DNA of 11,849 nucleotides from SAR116 cluster bacterium. GTDB taxonomy: Bacteria; Pseudomonadota; Alphaproteobacteria; Puniceispirillales; Puniceispirillaceae. The notes beneath the pieces were generated by a model that was not told the DNA's origin, did not search any database, and saw only the letters and a list, made by a program, of their open reading frames with translations. The stretch spans positions 1 to 11,849 of the forward strand of contig SHBC01000026.1 of assembly GCA_004213025.1 (NCBI GenBank), written 5' to 3'. Made by a program: the position numbers and the translations under genes. Shown here one piece after another: positions 6,762 through 11,849 of this stretch. Positions within the stretch are counted from its first letter, which is position 1; each line of letters starts with the position of its first letter.

Positions 6762-8603
6762 ATGGCAACCGTTCGATTGACAATGTCACAGGCGCTGACC
6801 CGTTGGATGGCGGCGCAGAGCATCGAACAGCTTGATGGCAGCAGCGCACCGGCCTTTGCCGGCGTCTGGGCCATTTTCGGGCATGGCAATGTTGCCGGGC
6901 TTGGCGAGGCGCTTCACGGCATCCGTGACGAGCTGCCGACCTTCCGCGGGCATAATGAACAGGGCATGGCGCATGTCGCCATTGCCTATGCCAAGCAGAT
7001 GCAGCGCCGCCGCATGATGGCGGTCACAACCTCCATCGGCCCCGGGGCCACCAACCTTGCAACGGCGGCGGCGCTGGCGCATGTGAACAGGCTGCCGGTC
7101 CTGCTGCTGCCGGGTGATGTGTTTGCCACCCGTGCGCCCGACCCGGTGCTACAGCAGGTGGAAAGCTTTGCCGACGGTCTTGTCTCGGCGAATGACTGTC
7201 TTCGTCCGATCTCGCGTTATTTCGACCGCATCACGCGTCCCGAACAACTCCTTCAGGCGCTTCCCAAGGCGATGTCGGTGCTGACCGACCCGGCCGATTG
7301 CGGGCCGGTGACGCTCGGCCTGTGCCAGGATGTTCAGGCTGAGGCATGGGATTACCCGGAAAGCTTTTTCCAGCCGCGCCTGTGGTCGGTGCGCCGGGTC
7401 CGTCCTGATGAGGGCGAGCTGGCGCGCGCCATCGCCGCGCTGTCGGCGGCCGAACGCCCGCTTATCATTGCCGGTGGCGGGGTTCGCTATTCAGGTGCTT
7501 CGGCGGCGCTTGCGGAATTCGCGGCAAAGACCGGCATTCCGGTTGCCTCCACACAGGCCGGCAAGTCCAGCCTTGTCGAGGCGGATGAAATGTATGTCGG
7601 CTCGCTTGGGGTGACCGGCGCGTCGGCGGCCAACAGGCTTGCCGAACAGGCCGATCTGGTGCTGTCGGTCGGCAGCCGCTTGCAGGATTTTACCACCGGC
7701 TCGAATGGGTTAATCAAGGGCCAGGTGATCGCGCTGAATGTGCAGGCGCATGATCTTGTCAAACATGGCGCGATGCCGCTGCTGGGCGATGCCAGAACCG
7801 GCATTGCGGCACTTGCCGCCGGTCTTGGTGATTACCGCACGGATGATGCCTACCGGGCCGAAATTGCCGGTGCATGGGATGGCTGGATGACGGAGGTCGC
7901 CGCGGTGTGCGATGCCCCGGCCGACAGCAACCGCCTGCCGTCCGACAGCGAGGTCATCGGGGCGGTGAATCGTGCCTGCCCGCCTGAGACGATTGCCGTT
8001 GGCGCAGCCGGGTCGATGCCAGGTGAGCTTCACAAGCTGTGGCAGGTCGGGCAGGTCGATGGCTATCACATGGAATATGGTTTTTCCTGCATGGGTTATG
8101 AGGTGGCCGCCGGGATTGGTGTCGATATGGCGGCACCGGACCGGCCGAATGTCGTGTTTGCCGGTGACGGGTCCTATCTGATGCTGAATGCCGAACTGGC
8201 AACGGCGGTGATGATGGGACGCTCCATGACGCTGATCATCACCGACAATCGCGGCTTTGGCTGTATCAACCGGCTGCAGGCGGCCACCGGCGGGGCGGCC
8301 TTCAACAATCTGTTCGCCGATTCACATCATGAGGTGCTTCCCGAGATCGATTTCGTGGCGCATGCCGCCTCGATGGGGGCGCGGGCGCAGAAAGCCGGAT
8401 CGATTACCGAGCTTGAGGCGCTGACCGCCGAAGCCGTGGCCCGCAAGGGCGTTGATGTGATTGTCATTGACACTGACCCGGGACCGTCAACCGCGGCCGG
8501 CGGCACCTGGTGGGAGGTTGGCGTTCCCGAAGTGTCGGCGCGGCCTGAGGTAACGGCGGCCTATGAAGGCTGGGTTCAGAACAAGAAACGCCAGCTGCGC
8601 TGA
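6762..8603 (+). CDS. iolD: 3D-(3,5/4)-trihydroxycyclohexane-1,2-dione hydrolase (ThDP-dependent)
   Basis: A 613-residue thiamine-diphosphate enzyme of the acetolactate synthase superfamily, normal in length for IolD. It hydrolyses the C-C bond of trihydroxycyclohexane-1,2-dione, made by IolE, to give 5-deoxy-D-glucuronate for IolB. The cofactor-activating glutamate is Glu66 in HNEQGMAHVAIAYA. The ThDP/Mg-binding motif starts at GDG (468-470) and closes at Asn496 in ITDNRGFGCIN, the standard spacing. The central domain contains PLIIAGGGVRYSGA and TQAGKSSL. The N-terminal MATVRLTMSQALTRWMAAQ is typical of IolD. The ATG at 6762 is preceded by AGGAG seven bases upstream and lies 17 bases after iolC; a longer in-frame reading from 6651 would run back into iolC and gives a non-homologous arginine-rich start. 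Confidence 0.96.
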   Translation: MATVRLTMSQALTRWMAAQSIEQLDGSSAPAFAGVWAIFGHGNVAGLGEALHGIRDELPTFRGHNEQGMAHVAIAYAKQMQRRRMMAVTTSIGPGATNLATAAALAHVNRLPVLLLPGDVFATRAPDPVLQQVESFADGLVSANDCLRPISRYFDRITRPEQLLQALPKAMSVLTDPADCGPVTLGLCQDVQAEAWDYPESFFQPRLWSVRRVRPDEGELARAIAALSAAERPLIIAGGGVRYSGASAALAEFAAKTGIPVASTQAGKSSLVEADEMYVGSLGVTGASAANRLAEQADLVLSVGSRLQDFTTGSNGLIKGQVIALNVQAHDLVKHGAMPLLGDARTGIAALAAGLGDYRTDDAYRAEIAGAWDGWMTEVAAVCDAPADSNRLPSDSEVIGAVNRACPPETIAVGAAGSMPGELHKLWQVGQVDGYHMEYGFSCMGYEVAAGIGVDMAAPDRPNVVFAGDGSYLMLNAELATAVMMGRSMTLIITDNRGFGCINRLQAATGGAAFNNLFADSHHEVLPEIDFVAHAASMGARAQKAGSITELEALTAEAVARKGVDVIVIDTDPGPSTAAGGTWWEVGVPEVSARPEVTAAYEGWVQNKKRQLR

Positions 8604-8624
8604 TCGCCGGAAGGGAGACGGAAC

Positions 8625-9422
8625 ATGTCAAAACTGCTTGTCAGGCCGAACCTGGATGGTGGCGCCGTTCATGATATCACCCCCGCTTCGGCAGGGTGGT
8701 CCTTTGTCGGTTTTGGTCTTCATGATCTGAAGGCCGGGCAGAGCCTTGATGTTGATGGCACGGCGGATGAAATCTGCCTTGTGCTGCTGACCGGCAATGC
8801 ACGGATCAGGGCTGGCGATCTTGATACCGGAATGCTGACCGGACGGGCCAGCGTGTTTGACCGCGCCGCGCCGCACGCTGTCTATATCCCGATGCAGACA
8901 GGCTGGCATGTCGAGGCTGGCAGCGATGCCGAGCTTGCCGTCTGCCGCGCGCCGGGAATCGACGGGAATTTGCCGCCGCGTCTGATCGGGGCCGACAGCA
9001 TGCCGCTGGAGACACGTGGCGCCGGCACCAACACAAGGCATGTCTGCAACATTCTGCCGGAGAGCGAGCCTGCCGACAGCCTGCTGGTGGTCGAGGTGAT
9101 CACGCCTGCCGGCAACTGGTCCTCCTATCCGCCGCACAAGCATGATACCGACAATCTTCCCGAGGAATCCTATCTCGAGGAGACTTATTATCACCGTGTG
9201 AACCCGCCGCAGGGCTATGTCCTGCATCGGGTTTATGACGACAGCCGCGAACTGGATGAAACCATGGCCGCCGAGGACCGGACGGTGGTGATGGTGCCGC
9301 GTGGTTATCACCCGGTTGGCGCGCCGCATGGCTATGAGAGCTATTATCTCAATGTCATGGCCGGGCCAAAGCGGGTGTGGAAATTCAAAAACGATCCGGC
9401 GCATGAATGGATGCTGACATGA
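8625..9422 (+). CDS. iolB: 5-deoxy-glucuronate isomerase
   Basis: A 265-residue bicupin isomerase that converts 5-deoxy-D-glucuronate to 5-dehydro-2-deoxy-D-gluconate, the substrate of the IolC kinase. The C-terminal cupin carries the conserved metal-site sequence: YPPHKHD (His171, His173), YLEETYYHR (Glu185/Glu186) and VPRGYHPV (His229), followed by the family-typical YYLNVMAGPKR. Length is normal for IolB. A strong ribosome site (AAGGGAG) lies seven bases before the ATG. The stop overlaps the next start as ATGA, coupling iolB to the dioxygenase. In rhizobia iolE usually lies between iolD and iolB; here it comes after both. Confidence 0.96.
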   Translation: MSKLLVRPNLDGGAVHDITPASAGWSFVGFGLHDLKAGQSLDVDGTADEICLVLLTGNARIRAGDLDTGMLTGRASVFDRAAPHAVYIPMQTGWHVEAGSDAELAVCRAPGIDGNLPPRLIGADSMPLETRGAGTNTRHVCNILPESEPADSLLVVEVITPAGNWSSYPPHKHDTDNLPEESYLEETYYHRVNPPQGYVLHRVYDDSRELDETMAAEDRTVVMVPRGYHPVGAPHGYESYYLNVMAGPKRVWKFKNDPAHEWMLT

Positions 9423-10252
9423 CACAGATCACGCATAATTGGGACCAGCATGCAGAGGCCGCCATCGAGGCGCTGTTGACAGGCCCGGGCTATTACCTTG
9501 TCGAGAGTGTTTTCTCCGAGGCACAGGTTGCCGATGCCAACCGCATCATCAATGCGCATTCCGATACCGCGCAGACGGCAACGCACTTCCATGGCGGGCA
9601 CGAGGACAAGATCCATCTGCAGCGCCGTGTCTGGAACCTTCTGAACAAGGGCGAGGTGTTTGTCGACATGGTTCAGCACCCGCTGGTGATGAAGGTGTTC
9701 GGCAAGATCCTTGGCAAGAAGTTCATCCTTGGCTCCTACGCCGCGAACCGCCTTCTTCCCGGTGCGCCGGGCCAGGAACCGCATGTCGATTACCCCTATT
9801 GGGACATGCATGACGCGGATGAATTTCCAACCGGGATCAGTTCCGCGTTCCACATGAACTGTCAGTCATTGATCAGCCTTCATGAATTCACCGCCGAGAA
9901 TGGCGCCACGGCGATTGTGCCGGAATCGCAGACCCGCGCTGTCTATCCGACAGCCGCGCAGTTTGCCGATGAGCATATCCAGCTTCCATGCCCACCGGGC
10001 AGCCTGCTGCTGTTTGTCGGGATGGCCTGGCACTGTTCGATGCCGAACAACAGCCAGGGCGAGCGCACCTCGATCCTCGGCCAGTATCTGCCGAAATTTG
10101 TCAAGCCGATGGAGGCTCTTGACCAGTCGATCGCCCCGGCTGTGCGGGATGCGGCGACGCCTGAATTGCGCCAGCTTCTGGGGATTGATCTTCGCTATCC
10201 TGAACTGCTTGAAGACAGCGATGCCGGCAATGCCGAGGGTCGCTCCGCCTGA
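9419..10252 (+). CDS. Phytanoyl-CoA dioxygenase (PhyH)-family Fe(II)/2-oxoglutarate oxygenase, substrate unknown
   Basis: A 277-residue member of the PhyH group of non-haem iron oxygenases. The iron facial triad is visible: His122-x-Asp124 in EPHVDYPYWD and the distal His205 in MAWHCSMPNNS. Arg216 in GERTSI is placed to bind 2-oxoglutarate. Other family segments are NRLLPGAPGQ and ENGATAIVPES. Such enzymes hydroxylate or oxidatively demethylate small molecules with release of CO2 and succinate. None is part of the standard inositol pathway, but the ATGA overlap with iolB and the placement before iolE argue for a role here, for example unmasking an O-methyl inositol or hydroxylating a deoxy-cyclitol. 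That is inference. An in-frame ATG at 9407 would give four more residues; I chose 9419 for the overlap and for GGA seven bases upstream. The family is secure; the substrate cannot be read from the sequence. Confidence 0.88.
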   Translation: MTQITHNWDQHAEAAIEALLTGPGYYLVESVFSEAQVADANRIINAHSDTAQTATHFHGGHEDKIHLQRRVWNLLNKGEVFVDMVQHPLVMKVFGKILGKKFILGSYAANRLLPGAPGQEPHVDYPYWDMHDADEFPTGISSAFHMNCQSLISLHEFTAENGATAIVPESQTRAVYPTAAQFADEHIQLPCPPGSLLLFVGMAWHCSMPNNSQGERTSILGQYLPKFVKPMEALDQSIAPAVRDAATPELRQLLGIDLRYPELLEDSDAGNAEGRSA

Positions 10253-10288
10253 TCGCTGACCTGGGATTGTCTTGAAGGGAATATGATT

Positions 10289-11188
10289 ATGAAGCTTCGT
10301 CTGGGGATGTCCCCGATTTCCTGGTCGAATGATGACCTGCCGCAGCTTGGTGGCGATACACCATTGGAAATCTGCCTGTCCGAAACCCGCGAGGCGGGAT
10401 TTGTCGGGACCGAGACCGGCGGCAAATTTCCCAAGGAGGCGGGCGCGCTGTCCGCCGTATTGAAAGATCATGATCTGGCGCTTGTCTCGGGATGGTACAG
10501 CGGCACGCTGATCAATAATGATCTGGACTCAGAGCTTGAGCGGATCGCCGAGCAGCTGGCGCTGTTCAAGGCGGTTGGCGCTTCGGTCATCGTTTATGGC
10601 GAGACCTTCAACACAGTGCAGAATCGGCAGGAAAAGCCGCTGTCGAGCCGTCCGAAGCTGGATGAATTCGACGTTGCCGCCTATGGCAGGCGTCTCACCG
10701 CGCTGGCCGAACATTGCGCGTCCGAAGGCGTGCCGCTGACCTTCCATCACCATATGGGAACGGCGGTCGAGACCGAGGCCGAGCTTGACGCGTTGATGAA
10801 CGCCACCGGCGAAGCGGTCGGGCTGTTGCTTGATACAGGCCATCTTGTCTTTGCCGGCGGCGACAATGCGTCGGTGATCGCCAAGCATGGCAAGCGGATC
10901 AATCATTTCCACACCAAGGATATCCGCGCGGAGGTTCTTGCCAGCGTTGACCGGAATGCCGACTCCTTCCTCGATTGCGTTCTCAAAGGTGTGTTCACCG
11001 TTCCTGGCGACGGTATGATCGATTATGATGACATCATGAAGCGGCTTTATGATGTTGGCTATGAAGGCTGGGTCATCATCGAGGCTGAACAGGACCCGGC
11101 CAAGGCCAACCCGCTGGAATATGCGAAAATGGGTTATGGCAAGCTTCATCAGGCGCTGCATGATGTTGGCTACAGCATCTGGCAATGA
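10289..11188 (+). CDS. iolE: myo-inosose-2 dehydratase
   Basis: A 299-residue xylose-isomerase-like TIM barrel that dehydrates 2-keto-myo-inositol to 3D-(3,5/4)-trihydroxycyclohexane-1,2-dione, the step before IolD. IolE hallmarks run throughout: MSPISWSNDDLPQLGG at the N-terminus, LVSGWYSG, YGETFNTVQ, the HHHMGT triad (His153-155), LLDTGH (Asp182-His185), HFHTKD (206-211) and IIEAEQDP (Glu265, Glu267) near the end, the last four likely lining the metal site. Length is normal. Two in-frame ATGs exist: 10283 has AAGGGA only two bases upstream, while 10289 has it at eight, so I chose 10289. It lies 36 bases after the dioxygenase and overlaps the following kinase by ATGA. Alternative substrates such as other inososes are possible. 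Confidence 0.95.
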   Translation: MKLRLGMSPISWSNDDLPQLGGDTPLEICLSETREAGFVGTETGGKFPKEAGALSAVLKDHDLALVSGWYSGTLINNDLDSELERIAEQLALFKAVGASVIVYGETFNTVQNRQEKPLSSRPKLDEFDVAAYGRRLTALAEHCASEGVPLTFHHHMGTAVETEAELDALMNATGEAVGLLLDTGHLVFAGGDNASVIAKHGKRINHFHTKDIRAEVLASVDRNADSFLDCVLKGVFTVPGDGMIDYDDIMKRLYDVGYEGWVIIEAEQDPAKANPLEYAKMGYGKLHQALHDVGYSIWQ

Positions 11189-11849
11189 CGGCAGCGAAAC
11201 GCATTTCTGACAGGCTTGCCGGACGCGCGGCGCTCGTGGTTGGGCGCGCCGGCATGGATATCTATCCGGTGCCCGACGGCACGCGCATCGAGGATGCCGA
11301 AAGCCTAGTCACCGATGTAGGCGGGTCTTCAGGCAATATCGCTGTCACCATCGCCAAACAGGGATGCAGGGTGATGCTGATGGCGCCGGTCTCGGATGAT
11401 GGGGTGGGCCGGTTTGTGATCCGCTCGCTGGCCGATTACGGCGTCGATACGCGCCATTGTCATGTGACAACCGGCCTTGAGCGTACGTCGCTGGCGCTTG
11501 CCGAAAGCACGACAGATGCCCCGAATGTGGTGATCTACCGGAATGATGCTGCCGATCTGACGATCACCCCGGCACATGCCGATGCGGTGGATATGGATGC
11601 TGTTGGTGTCATCATCATCACTGGCACCGCGCTGTCGCGCGAACCGTCACGATCCGCCTGTGCCCGTCTGGTGGCGCGGGCGCGCGCCGCCGATTGTCCG
11701 GTCGTGCTGGACGTTGATTACCGGCCCCAGGCCTGGGCAAGTCTTGATGAGGCGCGTCATATTCTGTCGGGGATGGCCAGCGAGGTCGACATGCCGGTGG
11801 CGAATGACGAGGAATTCGACATCGTGTCCGGCGGCGAGGGTCGCGCCCT
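11185..11849 (+). CDS. PfkB-family carbohydrate kinase, second IolC-like kinase (partial, 3' end outside window)
   Basis: The ATG at 11185 overlaps the iolE stop as ATGA, and the frame is open to the right edge, giving 221 residues. Features are a PfkB-type N-terminus (ALVVGRAGMDIYP), signature-1-like VGGSSGNIAVTIAKQG, APVSDDGVGRFVIRSL, and VLDVDYRPQAW, the counterpart of DIDYRPNLW in the IolC fusion of this operon. It is thus a diverged paralogue of that kinase domain. The catalytic GAGD motif and C-terminus lie outside the window, so completeness and any fused domain are unknown. Coupling to iolE suggests it phosphorylates an acid or sugar from the same or a parallel cyclitol pathway. It could also be a ribokinase- or KDG-kinase-like enzyme for an unrelated sugar. 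The family assignment is secure; the substrate is open. Confidence 0.87.
   Translation, partial: MTAAKRISDRLAGRAALVVGRAGMDIYPVPDGTRIEDAESLVTDVGGSSGNIAVTIAKQGCRVMLMAPVSDDGVGRFVIRSLADYGVDTRHCHVTTGLERTSLALAESTTDAPNVVIYRNDAADLTITPAHADAVDMDAVGVIIITGTALSREPSRSACARLVARARAADCPVVLDVDYRPQAWASLDEARHILSGMASEVDMPVANDEEFDIVSGGEGRA

Noticed and set aside
5704..6849. 381-codon antisense frame across the 3' part of iolC
   Set aside because: It overlaps the DUF2090 coding region and the start of iolD, is rich in Arg, His and Pro in the manner of shadow frames, and resembles no family.
8628..9425. 265-codon open frame antisense to the whole of iolB
   Set aside because: It mirrors iolB codon for codon and has no recognisable motifs or ribosome site. 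Long antisense frames are common where GC-rich codon use avoids antisense stops. The sense frame has complete cupin motifs.
1..11849. Mobile elements, CRISPR arrays, tRNA or rRNA genes
   Set aside because: I saw no transposase-like frames, spaced direct repeats, terminal inverted repeats or tRNA-like cloverleaf sequence; the gaps between genes are too short to hold them except 415-655, which shows none.

Overview
This window reads as a catabolic operon of a high-GC Gram-negative bacterium, most likely an alphaproteobacterium. The evidence is GC-rich third codon positions, tightly packed genes with ATGA overlaps, an RpiR-type regulator placed next to a kinase-aldolase fusion form of iolC, and a periplasmic sugar-binding protein. 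It is an inositol (cyclitol) uptake and degradation locus. I cannot name the species from the sequence.

Layout: at the left edge a Gfo/Idh/MocA dehydrogenase (1-414, minus strand, 3' end outside the window) faces away from the rest. A 241-bp divergent control region (415-655) follows, with an AT-rich dyad and promoter-like hexamers in both directions. All other genes are on the plus strand: a periplasmic binding protein (656-1561), an intrinsic terminator (1577-1609), an unusually long ABC permease (1620-3206), a single-domain ABC ATPase (3208-3996), an RpiR-family regulator (4023-4853), iolC fused to a DUF2090 aldolase-like domain (4846-6744), iolD (6762-8603), iolB (8625-9422), a phytanoyl-CoA-dioxygenase-like Fe(II)/2-oxoglutarate oxygenase (9419-10252), iolE (10289-11188), and a second PfkB-type sugar kinase cut by the right edge (11185-11849). 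No gap longer than 300 bases lacks a gene.

How it fits together: the ABC system would import an inositol. A Gfo/Idh/MocA dehydrogenase would oxidise it to an inosose, and IolE dehydrates that to a trihydroxycyclohexanedione. IolD opens the ring to 5-deoxyglucuronate, IolB isomerises it to 5-dehydro-2-deoxygluconate, and the IolC fusion phosphorylates this and probably cleaves it to dihydroxyacetone phosphate and malonate semialdehyde. IolA, which would finish the pathway, is not in the window. The RpiR protein is probably the pathway repressor.

The departures from a textbook iol locus are the dioxygenase inserted between iolB and iolE with translational coupling to iolB, the second PfkB kinase coupled to iolE, and an insertion of roughly 130 residues in the permease on what should be its periplasmic side. 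Together they suggest that the locus handles a modified inositol or a related cyclitol as well as, or instead of, plain myo-inositol. That substrate idea is inference; the core iol assignments are firm.
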